The notes under the pieces were generated by a model. It made no database searches and had not been told where the DNA came from. It saw only the letters and a program-made list of their open reading frames with translations. Both the position numbers and the translations under genes were made by a program. Below are positions 44,249 through 53,204 of a stretch of 64,000 bases of DNA, one piece after another. Every line of letters starts with the position of its first letter. Position 1 is the first letter of the stretch. Source of the stretch: Catenibacterium mitsuokai (GTDB taxonomy: Bacteria; Bacillota_I; Bacilli_A; Erysipelotrichales; Coprobacillaceae); contig NZ_CP102271.1 in assembly GCF_025148785.1 (NCBI RefSeq), positions 813,569 to 877,568 on the forward strand, written 5' to 3'.

Positions 44249-44825
44249 GTATTTATCAGTCATAGAAGGTATGCTTTATATCTATGGTGATGAAGGTGTT
44301 ACAATTAAAGATGTTGCGGAAGCATTAGAAATCACTAAGAAAGAAGCATATGAACTGATGGACGAATTACTCTCTCTTTATGCTTCTAAAACAGTTAAGG
44401 GTGTAGATATATGTGATTTTGGTGGTACTTATAAGATGGTGACATTGCCTCAGCATGATGTCTATTATAAGAAGATGATGACTACAAGTGGTAGAAAACT
44501 ATCTAAATCAGCCTTAGAAACATTAGCTATTGTGGCTTATTATCAGCCTGTTACTAGAATTCGTATTGAAGAAATACGTGGTGTAGGCTGTGAATCAATG
44601 ATTCGTAAGCTTTTAGCTCAAGCCCTTATTAAAGAAGTAGGACGTGATGATTCACCAGGTAAACCAGTCTTATATGGCGTTACTGATGAATTCATGGACG
44701 CTTTTAACTTAAAAAGCTTGGATGAATTACCAGAACTTAAAGAAATTGAATCTGAATTTGATGAAGAAGATATCTTCAATACAAAATATCAGGAAAAGGT
44801 AGAAGAAAAGCCAGAAACGAATTAG
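44235..44825 (+). CDS. scpB: Segregation and condensation protein B
   Basis: A 196-residue winged-helix partner of ScpA. N-terminal VIEGMLYIYGDEGVTIKDVA, then SKSALETLAIVAYYQPVTRI, and IRKLLAQALIKEVGRDDSPGKPVLYG. All conserved parts are present. The acidic C-terminal tail is common in this family. A terminator follows immediately. Confidence 0.95.
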   Translation: MDKNEYLSVIEGMLYIYGDEGVTIKDVAEALEITKKEAYELMDELLSLYASKTVKGVDICDFGGTYKMVTLPQHDVYYKKMMTTSGRKLSKSALETLAIVAYYQPVTRIRIEEIRGVGCESMIRKLLAQALIKEVGRDDSPGKPVLYGVTDEFMDAFNLKSLDELPELKEIESEFDEEDIFNTKYQEKVEEKPETN

Positions 44826-44840
44826 TTTCTGACTTTTTTT
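44809..44840 (+). terminator. Terminator of scpAB
   Basis: Stem CAGAAAC/GTTTCTG with loop GAATTA, one mismatch and two further pairs, then seven T. It overlaps the scpB stop. Confidence 0.8.
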
Positions 44841-44849
44841 CTAAAGAAA

Positions 44850-45412
44850 CGGCAGAACTTCCCACCTCAATAAGAAATATAGGTGGGGGATGAATGCCGA
44901 TGATGAATTTGTTTGAGAAATTTTGGAATAATAAGGGTATAAGATATATAGGAAGCTTCTTTTCCTAAATCTATAGAAAGGAGTTAAATATATGTATCTT
45001 ACAATAAAGCAGCAGGTAAAGCATCTGTCCAAGGAAGACTATCGTTCTATCAAGGAATTATGTCATATAGCGAAGAATCTCACTAATCAGGCAATCTATA
45101 ACATCAGACAGCATTACTTTGCAGAAGGCAAGTTTCTGGGATGAGGATGCAATACCAGCCTATAAGAGTGATGATACTGAAGAATATCATTTCAGTGGAA
45201 AGAGAATACATCGTGGACAGTATAGAACATCCACTGGAAAAGTGTTAAATGCAGATGTGAATGGTGCATTAAATATCATGCGTAAAAGTAGCGTTGTGGA
45301 TGTAAACATCCTATACAGTAGAGGCGAAGTGGACACGCCTATAAGAATAAGGATTGCCTAGCGATAGGTGGAGACTTAAATATCAATCTTCTTAAACGGA
45401 TGCGCAGGCATC
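44850..45412 (+). mobile_element. IS200/IS605-type element scar with deleted tnpB
   Basis: The left end has a two-level stem: outer CGGCA/TGCCG (44850-44854, 44895-44899) and inner CCCACCT/AGGTGGG (44861-44867, 44881-44887). The right end has hairpin GATGC/GCATC (45399-45403, 45408-45412). Between them lies a tnpB with a large internal deletion. There is no tnpA. The same left-end architecture appears at 9233-9274. Confidence 0.78.
44992..45361 (+). pseudogene. Deleted and frameshifted tnpB (IS605 OrfB)
   Basis: ATG at 44992 after AAAGGAG opens the typical TnpB N-terminus MYLTIKQQVKHLSKEDYRSI, then HIAKNLTNQAIYNIRQHYF, and stops at 45144. In the +1 frame the C-terminus follows at once: ASFWDEDAIPAYKSD, then FSGKRIHRGQYRTS, and the RuvC-III motif LNADVNGALNIMRK, ending at 45361. 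The RuvC-I and -II parts and the zinc finger are gone, so nuclease activity is lost. The join suggests one deletion of several hundred bases. Confidence 0.88.
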
Positions 45413-45413
45413 T

Positions 45414-45444
45414 AAAAAAAACGACTTAATAAAATATTAAGTCG
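45414..45444 (-). terminator. Terminator of the minus-strand membrane protein gene
   Basis: Perfect stem CGACTTAAT/ATTAAGTCG with a five-base loop. On the minus strand it is followed by a run of T (45414-45420). Confidence 0.82.
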
Positions 45445-45451
45445 TAGTAGT

Positions 45452-45814
45452 TCATGACTGACATTCTTTTAATAGTTTTAAACGACGTTTATAATATTCA
45501 ATCTTTTCTTTAACCTGCTTCTTTACAGCCACAGAAGTTGTTTCCGCAAGAGAAATGGTACCAAGCATGATCATCAGTGTCACGATTGGCATTCCAAATA
45601 AGAATAACTTAGAATGACTAATAAAGAAAAGGATTCCTAATACGACAATACTTATTAATGCATATCTTAATGTACGCATACCTAAGCAGTAGCTATATAT
45701 TTCTGCTCTCACATTTTCGTAGGAGTTCTCCAAGAAAGTAATAACCTCCTCACAGCTTTCTACATCAAGTGAAGCATCATCAATATTTGTTTCTATTTCA
45801 ATGTGAAATGCCAT
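45452..45814 (-). CDS. Hypothetical two-helix membrane protein
   Basis: A 120-residue protein, not recognised. A 45-residue acidic N-terminal helix region (EEVITFLENSYENVRAEIYS) is followed by two membrane helices (about 51-85: LRYALISIVVLGILFFI and LFLFGMPIVTLMIMLGTISL), then a basic coiled coil EKIEYYKRRLKLLKECQS. It is monocistronic and convergent with the tnpB scar, with its own terminator. A GGAGG site precedes ATG. Confidence 0.65.
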   Translation of the reverse strand: MAFHIEIETNIDDASLDVESCEEVITFLENSYENVRAEIYSYCLGMRTLRYALISIVVLGILFFISHSKLFLFGMPIVTLMIMLGTISLAETTSVAVKKQVKEKIEYYKRRLKLLKECQS

Positions 45815-45927
45815 AGTTCTACCTCCAATTCTCTATCATTATATCATTGAATTATAAAAAGAAAAGACATATACTTAAGAATGATTTTATGTTATAGTGA
45901 TAAACACACAGAAATGAGGAAAATACA

Positions 45928-46482
45928 GTGCATATTTGGGGACATTTTAAGACAATTACAAGACATAAGATATTAGTAGGAAAGCTATGCTTTAAAGTAC
46001 ATTTATATAAGCAGGGCTTATTACATGATTTATCTAAATATTCTCCAAGTGAATTTATTACAGGTATTAAGTATTATAAGGGAACATATTCTCCTAATAG
46101 TGCTGAAAGAAATGAGAAAGGCTACTCAACAGCCTGGCTTCATCATAAAGGCCGTAATAAGCATCATTGGGAATACTGGGTGGATTTTACAAGAAAGGGT
46201 CAGGTTCCCGCTAAAATGCCTTATAACTATGTGCTAGAGATGTTCTGTGATAGAGTTGCAGCAAGCAAGATTTATGAAGGAAAGAACTATACAGATGCCT
46301 TTCCTTTACAATACTATGAATCAGGACAATATTCTTATATATTACATCCTGAAACACGTGCCTTAATTCGTTTCATGCTTGTTTATTTAAAGGATCATGG
46401 ACTAGATGATACAATTAAAATGCTGAATAGACATCATGATTATGATGAATATTTTGTTGAATTTAAGGACGATTTCATGTAG
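45928..46482 (+). CDS. DUF5662 family protein
   Basis: A 184-residue soluble protein starting with GTG after TGAGGA. The conserved core has many histidines: GLLHDLSKYSPSEFITGIKY, then GYSTAWLHHKGRNKHHWEYW. These match DUF5662, a family of unknown function in gut Firmicutes with an HD-domain-like look (HDLSK, HH). Metal-dependent hydrolase activity is only a guess. It lies alone before the pseudouridine synthase gene. Confidence 0.8.
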   Translation: MHIWGHFKTITRHKILVGKLCFKVHLYKQGLLHDLSKYSPSEFITGIKYYKGTYSPNSAERNEKGYSTAWLHHKGRNKHHWEYWVDFTRKGQVPAKMPYNYVLEMFCDRVAASKIYEGKNYTDAFPLQYYESGQYSYILHPETRALIRFMLVYLKDHGLDDTIKMLNRHHDYDEYFVEFKDDFM

Positions 46483-46512
46483 ATTAGTTAATGGAAAAGA
46501 AAGGGTGAAACA

Positions 46513-47256
46513 ATGGAAGAAAGATTACAAAAAGTCATTGCACAGAGTGGTTATACTTCACGTCGTAAAGCAGAAGAACTCATTCAGCAGGGTAAAGTCA
46601 CTGTGAATGGTGAAGTGGTAACAGTGCTTGGTACTAAGGTCACTAAGAAAGATACAATCTGTGTCAATGGAAAACTTATTAATAAAGAAGATAAAGTATA
46701 TTATTTATTCTATAAACCAGAAAAATGCGTATGTACTATGAGTGATGAACATGATCGTACATGTGTAGCTGATTATTTTGCAGATAGTAATGAAAGAGTT
46801 TATCCAGTAGGAAGACTTGACTATGATACAACAGGTGCTTTATTTATGACAAATGATGGTGAATTTGCGAACCTTATTATGCATCCATCTAGTCACTTAG
46901 AAAAAGTTTATGAAGTATCTGTTAAGGGATTACTTACCAAGGCTGAAAAGAACCAGCTAGAAAAAGGTATCTATCTAGAAGGTGTTAAAACATTACCTTG
47001 TGAAATTGCGATTACTGGAAATGATGAAGAACATGGTACGACTATGTTGTTGATTCGTTTAGTAGAAGGTAAGAACAGACAAATCAAGAAGATGTTTGAA
47101 GAAGTAGGACATCCTGTAAAGCGTTTAAGAAGAATCATGATTGGTCCAATTGACTTAAAGGGATTAACTCCTGGTACTTATCGTCGTTTAAAACCACATG
47201 AAGTAAATGTATTACGTACAATGGCTTTAAAAAAGAAAAACGCAAACAAAAAATAA
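46513..47256 (+). CDS. Pseudouridine synthase RluB/RsuA family
   Basis: A 247-residue enzyme that isomerises uridine in rRNA. An S4 RNA-binding domain at residues 1-60 (ERLQKVIAQSGYTSRRKAEE) is followed by the catalytic motif VGRLDYDTTGALFMTNDG, with Asp as nucleophile, and LVEGKNRQIKKMFEEVGHPV. It fits RluB (23S rRNA) better than RsuA by general similarity. In Bacillus rluB lies near scpAB, as here. Confidence 0.92.
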   Translation: MEERLQKVIAQSGYTSRRKAEELIQQGKVTVNGEVVTVLGTKVTKKDTICVNGKLINKEDKVYYLFYKPEKCVCTMSDEHDRTCVADYFADSNERVYPVGRLDYDTTGALFMTNDGEFANLIMHPSSHLEKVYEVSVKGLLTKAEKNQLEKGIYLEGVKTLPCEIAITGNDEEHGTTMLLIRLVEGKNRQIKKMFEEVGHPVKRLRRIMIGPIDLKGLTPGTYRRLKPHEVNVLRTMALKKKNANKK

Positions 47257-47279
47257 AAGAGGATGCATCGCATCCTCTT
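47257..47279. terminator. Bidirectional terminator between rluB-like gene and ferredoxin gene
   Basis: Perfect stem AAGAGGATGC/GCATCCTCTT with a three-base loop between convergent genes. The tail on the plus strand is TGCTTTATT, and on the minus strand it is T-rich. Confidence 0.8.
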
Positions 47280-47285
47280 GCTTTA

Positions 47286-47462
47286 TTATTCAGCTTCAAT
47301 TACGCCAACTGGGCAGCCATCGATAGCATCCTGAACAGCTGGATCTTCAGTTTCATCAACGATTACTTTTGCTAATCCTTCGTCATCTAATTCGAAAACG
47401 TCTGGGCAAACTCCTGCGCAAGCACCGCAACCTAAGCAGCCTTCATTAACTTTAACTTTCAT
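47286..47462 (-). CDS. Small 4Fe-4S ferredoxin
   Basis: A 58-residue electron carrier. It reads MKVKVNEGCLGCGACAGVCP, then DVFELDDEGLAKVIVDETED and a final CPVGVIEAE. Cysteines 9, 12, 15 and 19 (CxxCxxCxxxCP) with Cys50 (CP) suit one 4Fe-4S cluster, possibly with a disulfide or spare ligand. AAGGAGG lies upstream of ATG at 47462. It is monocistronic. Partners are not in the window. Confidence 0.93.
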   Translation of the reverse strand: MKVKVNEGCLGCGACAGVCPDVFELDDEGLAKVIVDETEDPAVQDAIDGCPVGVIEAE

Positions 47463-47544
47463 TTACATATCCTCCTTATTTCATATATATCCATTATAAC
47501 GGATTATGAGGTTTTTTGAAAGTTATTTTCTTAATTTTATAGGT

Positions 47545-47554
47545 ATGCTATAAT
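47545..47554 (+). promoter_or_regulatory. Extended -10 promoter upstream of the tail-anchored protein gene
   Basis: TGCTATAAT gives a perfect -10 (47549-47554) with the TGN extension, 24 bases before the start codon at 47579. A -35 box is not obvious, as allowed for extended -10 promoters. It probably drives the gene at 47579 and cmk-der. Confidence 0.6.
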
Positions 47555-47578
47555 AGATACGATTAGGTGGTGAAATTT

Positions 47579-48190
47579 ATGTCAGAACAGACAAGAATGT
47601 CTAAGTATAAGGATTTACGTGACAATATCGATGATGATACTTATGTGCCTCATGAAGAGGATGATGCTGATGATGATTTCTTATCATTTATACCAAGGTC
47701 AAATCATCGTGAAAGTCTAGAACCAAAGACATATGAAACACTCAAATATGAAAGCAACCCATTTGAATCATTGCACGAGGATCATCTCAATACAACAAGA
47801 ACACGCACGGATACACGTCTTGATATTTTGAATCAAATGAAAGAGGATGCTTCTTCACAGGATACCATCTGTGATTATCATACGTCTGAGTTAAGAAGAG
47901 GGCATGCAGTGAAGGGTGGTAGCTTGATGGACAAGTTGGCTGCTATGTCACCTGAAGAAGATGTTGAAGCTTTTAGAAAATACAGTGAAGAAATATCACA
48001 TCGTGAACCAGTGAAAACGGAACGAGTAGTGAGAAGTGCACCAAACTATGAAAATAAACATGCACAAAAGAAAGCACCATTACCGGAAAAACAAGAAGAT
48101 AAAAAACTTACAAAGATTTTGAATGGTGTGATCGCATTACTTGTGATTGCGGTGATTGTATTTATTATCATGACTTTTCTGAATATTTAG
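47579..48190 (+). CDS. Hypothetical tail-anchored membrane protein
   Basis: About 203 residues. ATG at 47579 lies eight bases after AGGTGG, while the GTG codons at 47567 sit in that site. Most of the protein is acidic, low-complexity and probably disordered (YVPHEEDDADDDFLSFIPRS). A single membrane helix ends the protein (GVIALLVIAVIVFIIMTFL, about residues 180-200) preceded by basic residues, so the bulk faces the cytosol. Not recognised. It leads the cmk-der operon, 12 bases before cmk. Confidence 0.7.
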   Translation: MSEQTRMSKYKDLRDNIDDDTYVPHEEDDADDDFLSFIPRSNHRESLEPKTYETLKYESNPFESLHEDHLNTTRTRTDTRLDILNQMKEDASSQDTICDYHTSELRRGHAVKGGSLMDKLAAMSPEEDVEAFRKYSEEISHREPVKTERVVRSAPNYENKHAQKKAPLPEKQEDKKLTKILNGVIALLVIAVIVFIIMTFLNI

Positions 48191-48202
48191 GGGGATTTTA
48201 GA

Positions 48203-48865
48203 ATGAAAAAAATTGCTATTGCGATTGACGGGCCTGCAGCTGCAGGTAAGTCTACGATTGCTAAGAGAGTCGCAAATAATCTAGGTTATACTTATATTGA
48301 TACAGGTGCAATGTATCGTTGTGTGGCATATTATGCACTTGTAAAGGGTGTTGATTTCCATGACGAAAATGCTGTCTGTCGTTTATTACCAGAAATTAAG
48401 ATTAAATTAATGCCTGATAACACTGTCTACTTAAATGATCGTGATGTAACTGCAGATATTCGTGTGAATGAAATCAGTGCAGGTGCATCTATTGTTTCTG
48501 CTTATTCTAAGGTAAGAACATATTTAGTAACACAACAAAGAGAAATGGCCAAAGCTGGTGGTGTTATTCTTGATGGTAGAGATATTGGAACTGTCGTATT
48601 ACCAAATGCAGAACTAAAGATCTATCAGGTGGCATCTATTGAATGTCGTGCTTTACGTAGACATAATGAAAATTTAAGTCGTGGATTGAATTCTAATCTT
48701 GATGAAATCAAGAAGGAAGTAGCAGCACGTGATGAAGCAGATATGACACGTGAGATTTCTCCATTAAAGAAAGCAGATGATGCAATTGAAATTGATACTT
48801 CAGATATGACTATTGATGAAGTTGTTGCACATATTATGAATTTAGTTGAAAAGAAGACTCAATAA
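48203..48865 (+). CDS. cmk: Cytidylate kinase
   Basis: A 220-residue kinase that phosphorylates CMP and dCMP. Walker A region [18 protein letters not shown] at residues 6-23, then [18 protein letters not shown] and the [18 protein letters not shown] motif. Lid region [13 protein letters not shown]. Complete and typical in length. der follows after 11 bases, a common Firmicute pairing. Confidence 0.96.
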   Translation: MKKIAIAIDGPAAAGKSTIAKRVANNLGYTYIDTGAMYRCVAYYALVKGVDFHDENAVCRLLPEIKIKLMPDNTVYLNDRDVTADIRVNEISAGASIVSAYSKVRTYLVTQQREMAKAGGVILDGRDIGTVVLPNAELKIYQVASIECRALRRHNENLSRGLNSNLDEIKKEVAARDEADMTREISPLKKADDAIEIDTSDMTIDEVVAHIMNLVEKKTQ

Positions 48866-48876
48866 GGAGGCGAAAT

Positions 48877-50184
48877 ATGAAAAAAGGTATTGTTGCGATT
48901 GTAGGTCGTGCGAATGTAGGGAAGTCTACATTATTTAACCGTATTATTGGTGAACGCGTTTCTATTGTAGAAGACGTACCAGGTGTTACAAGAGACCGTA
49001 TTTATGCAAAAGCCAGCTGGCTTACAAAAGAATTTAGAATTATTGATACTGGTGGGATTGAATTAAAGAATGCTGATTTTACAGAACAGATCAAGACTCA
49101 GGCTGAGATTGCGATTGAAGAAGCAGATGTTATTATCTTTGTTGTTAATGGACGTGAAGGTTTAACAAGTGAAGATAACTTTGTAGCAAGAATGCTTCAG
49201 AAATCAGGTAAACCTGTACTTTTGGCTGTTAATAAGATTGATGATGTGGCATTTAGGGATAACATTTATGATTTCTATAGCTTAGGTATTGGTGAACCAA
49301 TTCCTGTATCAAGTGCTCATGGTATTGGTGTAGGGGATCTTCTTGATGAAGTTATTAGAGTGCTTCCAGATGAAGAAGATGAGTTTGAAGAAGATGAAAT
49401 CAAGGTGTCTATTATTGGTAGACCAAATGTTGGTAAATCTTCTCTTACAAATGCGATTTTAGGTGAAGACCGTGTTATTGTTTCTAATATTGAAGGAACA
49501 ACAAGAGATGCTATTGATACAGCATTTGAAAAAGATGGTTATAAGTATAGAATCATCGATACAGCAGGTATGCGTAAGAAGGGTAAAGTCTATGAGAATA
49601 TTGAAAAATATTCAGTACTTCGTGCTTTAAAGGCTGTAGAACAGAGTGATGTTATTCTTTGTGTTGTCGATGGTGAAAGAGGCATTATTGAACAGGATAA
49701 GCATGTTGCGGGGTATGCACATGAATTAGGTAAATCAGTTGTCCTAGTTGTTAATAAATGGGATGCTGTGACTAAAGATGAAAAGACAATGGCTAAGATG
49801 GAAAAGAACTTAAGAGAACAGTTTAAGTATCTTGACTATGCACGTATTGCTTTTGTCAGTGCTTTAAAGAAACAGCGTATTAATACATTATTTGATTTAA
49901 TTGTAGAAGCATACATGAATGCTCATAAACGTGTGACTACAAGTGTATTAAATGATGTTATTGTAGATGCTCAGGCAATGAATCCTACAACTACATTTGA
50001 AGGTGGAAGACTTAAGATCTATTATGCCAACCAGGTTGCTGTACAGCCACCAACATTTGTATTATTTGTAAATGATCCTAAGTTCATGCATTTCTCATAT
50101 AAGCGTTATCTAGAAAACTGCTTAAGAGATCGTTTTGGGTTTGAAGGAACGCCAATTCATATTATCTGTAGAAAAAGAGACTAA
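48877..50184 (+). CDS. der: Ribosome-associated GTPase Der (EngA)
   Basis: A 435-residue essential GTPase for 50S subunit assembly, with two tandem G domains. The first has [16 protein letters not shown] and NKID. The second has [22 protein letters not shown] and NKWD. A C-terminal KH-like domain follows (ending [10 protein letters not shown]). AGGAGG precedes ATG, and a terminator follows the stop. Confidence 0.97.
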   Translation: MKKGIVAIVGRANVGKSTLFNRIIGERVSIVEDVPGVTRDRIYAKASWLTKEFRIIDTGGIELKNADFTEQIKTQAEIAIEEADVIIFVVNGREGLTSEDNFVARMLQKSGKPVLLAVNKIDDVAFRDNIYDFYSLGIGEPIPVSSAHGIGVGDLLDEVIRVLPDEEDEFEEDEIKVSIIGRPNVGKSSLTNAILGEDRVIVSNIEGTTRDAIDTAFEKDGYKYRIIDTAGMRKKGKVYENIEKYSVLRALKAVEQSDVILCVVDGERGIIEQDKHVAGYAHELGKSVVLVVNKWDAVTKDEKTMAKMEKNLREQFKYLDYARIAFVSALKKQRINTLFDLIVEAYMNAHKRVTTSVLNDVIVDAQAMNPTTTFEGGRLKIYYANQVAVQPPTFVLFVNDPKFMHFSYKRYLENCLRDRFGFEGTPIHIICRKRD

Positions 50185-50212
50185 AACTGACCAAATAGGT
50201 CAGTTTTTTTGT
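50183..50212 (+). terminator. Terminator of cmk-der
   Basis: Stem AAACTGACC/GGTCAGTTT with loop AAAT (A-G closing) and seven T, overlapping the der stop. Confidence 0.9.
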
Positions 50213-50493
50213 GCGATGAAATCATCCTCGTAGACGCGAGTCAGACAGGTATACAGTGGAGCAGCGCTGAACATTTGATCAGCTACCCAACAGCGTATAG
50301 ATATGCTATAGCGCTTAATTATAATACGGCTTGTACCCCTGGTGCAGGTAGTGCTATATTTCTGCATTGTTCAACTGGTGGGGCAACAGCTGGATGTATC
50401 AGTGTATCTTCAAGTGATATGATTCGTATATTAAAGATGATTCAAGGTGATACTTTGATTGGAATATATCAGAATAAAAGCAGCTTATATTAA
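50209..50493 (+). pseudogene. L,D-transpeptidase (YkuD-like) C-terminal fragment
   Basis: The frame starts inside the der terminator at a TTG without a ribosome site. It encodes ISYPTAYRYAIALNYN, then GAGSAIFLHCSTGGATAGCI, which is the YkuD catalytic region with a conserved His and Cys (HxxxxxxTAGC). The signal sequence and N-terminal half are missing, so this is a truncated gene. The remaining 94 residues would keep the catalytic motif but lack secretion. Confidence 0.7.
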
Positions 50494-50627
50494 TAGCTAA
50501 ATAATAGTAGTCAGATAAGTGAAGTAACTTAGTATTGTAGATTATAAGGAGGATTATAATGAAAATTCTCCTTTTTCTGTGGTATTTATTAAAGAAAGTA
50601 CTTTAAAATTTCATTTCACCAATTTAC

Positions 50628-50656
50628 TTGACTGAAAGAAATGTAAGTGCTAACAT
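50628..50656 (+). promoter_or_regulatory. Promoter of the permease-SDR operon
   Basis: TTGACT (50628-50633), 17-base spacer, TAACAT (50651-50656). It leaves a leader of about 165 bases before the permease ATG. Confidence 0.55.
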
Positions 50657-50698
50657 TTAAATATATGAGTGATATCATTTCAATTGAATAGTTGATTG

Positions 50699-50772
50699 TG
50701 AGATTATGTGAAGGGACTTATCTCATATTATGTATGATTTTCTGGTATCTCTTTGAGAGAACATTTTTTTTT
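50699..50772 (+). promoter_or_regulatory. Leader hairpins and T run upstream of the amino-acid permease
   Basis: Hairpin TGAGAT/ATCTCA (50699-50704, 50720-50725) is followed by a small hairpin TCTCT/AGAGA (around 50750-50762) and then a run of about ten T. This looks like a terminator inside the leader and could attenuate the permease operon. No known riboswitch class is recognised. The rest of the 50494-50827 gap holds only a 15-codon frame with a good ribosome site (50559-50606), not called as a gene. Confidence 0.4.
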
Positions 50773-50827
50773 GCAGTAATCATGCTTTTCAGCTATTCCC
50801 AATTACAATTATGGAGGAGGTTGTTTT

Positions 50828-52231
50828 ATGGACAACAAAGAAAGCAAGGGTGGCTTAAATAAAAGTCTTAAGCTGATTTTCGTTTACACCGTTGCAACAG
50901 GTTCTATTTTTACATTTGTAAACTATTGGGACTCTGTATTCTATGGTTATTGTGGAAGCGGGACATTCCTCGCATTCGCACTTATGACTGTAGCTATTTT
51001 GCCAGTCGCACTTGTATATAGTGAATTGGCATCTATTTTCCACACTGGTGGTGGGGAATTAATCTACAACACTGTTGGTATTAATAAGCATGTTGGATTC
51101 TTAGCTTCTTGGCTTATCATGGCCGCTTGGATTTCAGTACCACCAGCTGTTGTTATGGCTATCATGACATGGATCAATAAGACATTAAATCTAGGTCTTG
51201 GTACATGGGGCATGGTTGGTTGTGCTGCAATATTACTTGTTTTATATTTCTTAATGAGTATTCAGAACGTTCAGTTCTTAGTAAAGGCTCAGGCAGGTAT
51301 GCTTTTCTGTAACATTGCAGTTACTATTATTACTGGTTTCTTATTACTATTCTCAGGACATTGGCATTTATCTAACTTTGGAAATATCTTCCAGTCAACT
51401 TTAAGTTCTATAAATGGTATTCCTGGATGGGTTATTGGCATGGCGTTATTGATTACACCATACTTCGGATTTGAAACAGTACCTCAAATGGTTGAAGAAG
51501 GAGACTTCCCAATCAAGAACTCTAAGAAAGCTATTTGCGGTTCAATCCTTACTTGTGGTTGTATCTATGTATTCTACTATTTCTGTGTTGCAGGATTAGA
51601 TGGATTACAGGGCATTCATACAACTCTTGCACAGGATGGTTTCTTAACTATTTTAACTATGCAGAAAGTATTAGGATGGACATTCTGGCCTATTATCGTT
51701 GGTATTCTTTCTTGTTTACTTGGTATGGGTGCTTCATTACTTGGTTTCTGGATGTCAACAGTACGTATGTTATATTCAATGGCTAATAAGAACTTCTTAC
51801 CAAAGGTTTTCGCAAAGGTAAACAAGAATCAGCAGCCATTATTACCTAACATCTTCTTGTTAGTATTATCATTAGTATTTATTGTATTACAGAACTCATC
51901 TGACTTCATGAGTGCATTCTTTAACTTAATGAGTTTCGGATGTGTCTGTGCTTATGCATTAACTATGATTTCAGCTATCTGTATTCATAGAAAACATCCT
52001 AATTGGGTAAGTGCAAACACTGTTAAGGGTGGAGATGCTTTCCGTGTTCTTGCAATGTTGATTGCAGTCACTATCGCATTCTTCTGTACACTTGGTCAGG
52101 GTATTGATTCTTGGATCTGCTTCGGTGTATATCTTGGTGTTGGTATGTTATTGTGGCTCTGGATGGTTTGTGTGAACTGGAAGAAGCATCCAGTAGAAAT
52201 TGAAACTCCTGATGGAGTTCAGAAGTTCTAA
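50828..52231 (+). CDS. APC-family amino acid permease
   Basis: A 467-residue transporter with about 12 helices. The first helix region is LKLIFVYTVATGSIFTFVNY; the APC core follows with PVALVYSELASIFHTGGGEL and MALLITPYFGFETVPQMVEE. It resembles glutamate/GABA-type antiporters of the family, but the substrate is unknown. AGGAGG precedes ATG. It is followed after 83 bases by a UcpA-like SDR gene, probably in one transcript, which suggests uptake and oxidation of a linked compound (inference). Confidence 0.88.
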   Translation: MDNKESKGGLNKSLKLIFVYTVATGSIFTFVNYWDSVFYGYCGSGTFLAFALMTVAILPVALVYSELASIFHTGGGELIYNTVGINKHVGFLASWLIMAAWISVPPAVVMAIMTWINKTLNLGLGTWGMVGCAAILLVLYFLMSIQNVQFLVKAQAGMLFCNIAVTIITGFLLLFSGHWHLSNFGNIFQSTLSSINGIPGWVIGMALLITPYFGFETVPQMVEEGDFPIKNSKKAICGSILTCGCIYVFYYFCVAGLDGLQGIHTTLAQDGFLTILTMQKVLGWTFWPIIVGILSCLLGMGASLLGFWMSTVRMLYSMANKNFLPKVFAKVNKNQQPLLPNIFLLVLSLVFIVLQNSSDFMSAFFNLMSFGCVCAYALTMISAICIHRKHPNWVSANTVKGGDAFRVLAMLIAVTIAFFCTLGQGIDSWICFGVYLGVGMLLWLWMVCVNWKKHPVEIETPDGVQKF

Positions 52232-52314
52232 CAATTAAATAGTATTAAAAATTAATAGCAAAGCAAACGATTGCTTGCATATATAAATTTAGTTTAGAAA
52301 AGGAGAATAATAAA

Positions 52315-53112
52315 ATGGCTAAATTAGAAGGAAAAGTTGCATTAATTACAGGTGCTGCAGTAGGACTTGGAGAAGGAATCTCAACTACATATGCGAAATA
52401 TGGTGCAAAACTAATCATGGTTGACTTATCACCAGCTGTAGAAGATACTGCAGAAAGATTAAGAAAAGAATACGGTGCTGAAATCATCACTGTAGTAGCT
52501 AACGTAGCTGATCGTGCACAAATGGATGCCGCAGCTGCTAAAGGTGTTGAAAAGTTCGGTGAAATCAATGTTGCTTGCTGTAACGCTGGTGTTTGCCGCT
52601 TAGCTCCATTTGAAGAAATGACTGATGAAATGCGTGATTTCCATATTGATGTAAACATTAAGGGTGTATGGAATACATGTAAAGCAGTTGTTCCTTATAT
52701 GTTAAAACAGGGTGGAGGTAGCATCGTTATCGCTTCTTCTGTAACTGGTGATATCGTAGCTGATGCTGGTGAAGCAGCTTACGCTACAACTAAGGCTGCA
52801 TTAGTTGGTTTAACTAAGTGCTTAGCTGTAGAATATGCTAAACGTAATATCCGTGTTAACTGCTCACAGCTTGGTTATGCAAGAACTCCAATGGTTGAAA
52901 AGATGGCTGTTGAATCTAACCCAGAAAATCCAGAAGCAGCAATCAATGATATTGCAGCAAATGTTCCAATGGGACGTCTTGCTAGACCTATCGAAGTAGG
53001 TGAATTATTCGCATTCTTAGGAAGCGATGAATCTAGCTACTTAACAGGTGCTCAGATTGTTATTGATGGTGGTGCTACATTACCAGAAACAATGTCTATC
53101 GGTACAAACTAA
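52315..53112 (+). CDS. UcpA-like SDR family oxidoreductase
   Basis: A 265-residue classical short-chain dehydrogenase. The NAD(P) motif is TGAAVGLGEG (residues 12-21). The catalytic Ser lies in IASSVTGDIVADAGEAAYAT, with Tyr-x-x-x-Lys (YATTK) after it. The tail YLTGAQIVIDGGATLPETMS is very close to UcpA. Two usual positions differ: NNAG reads CNAG, and the PG motif after the active site reads LG (VNCSQLGYARTPM). Substrate unknown. Coupled with the upstream permease. Confidence 0.88.
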   Translation: MAKLEGKVALITGAAVGLGEGISTTYAKYGAKLIMVDLSPAVEDTAERLRKEYGAEIITVVANVADRAQMDAAAAKGVEKFGEINVACCNAGVCRLAPFEEMTDEMRDFHIDVNIKGVWNTCKAVVPYMLKQGGGSIVIASSVTGDIVADAGEAAYATTKAALVGLTKCLAVEYAKRNIRVNCSQLGYARTPMVEKMAVESNPENPEAAINDIAANVPMGRLARPIEVGELFAFLGSDESSYLTGAQIVIDGGATLPETMSIGTN

Positions 53113-53124
53113 TATCAATACTTG

Positions 53125-53151
53125 CCACCTCTTTATAGAGGTGGTTTTTTT
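53125..53151 (+). terminator. Terminator of the permease-SDR operon
   Basis: Perfect stem CCACCTCT/AGAGGTGG, loop TTAT, seven T. Confidence 0.92.
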
Positions 53152-53160
53152 GTATGCAAA

Positions 53161-53189
53161 AAAAAAGAGATGAACAAATGTTCATCTCT
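53161..53189 (-). terminator. Terminator of ptsI
   Basis: Perfect 10-bp stem AGAGATGAAC/GTTCATCTCT with a four-base loop (53166-53189). On the minus strand it runs into a T-rich tail. It lies 15 bases past the ptsI stop. Confidence 0.9.
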
Positions 53190-53204
53190 CAAGTATTGTG
53201 TTTT

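Noticed and set aside
50559..50606. 15-codon frame with AAGGAGG site in the gap before the permease
   Set aside because: The ribosome site is part of a small AAGGAG/CTCCTT hairpin, and the peptide is too short to support without conservation data.
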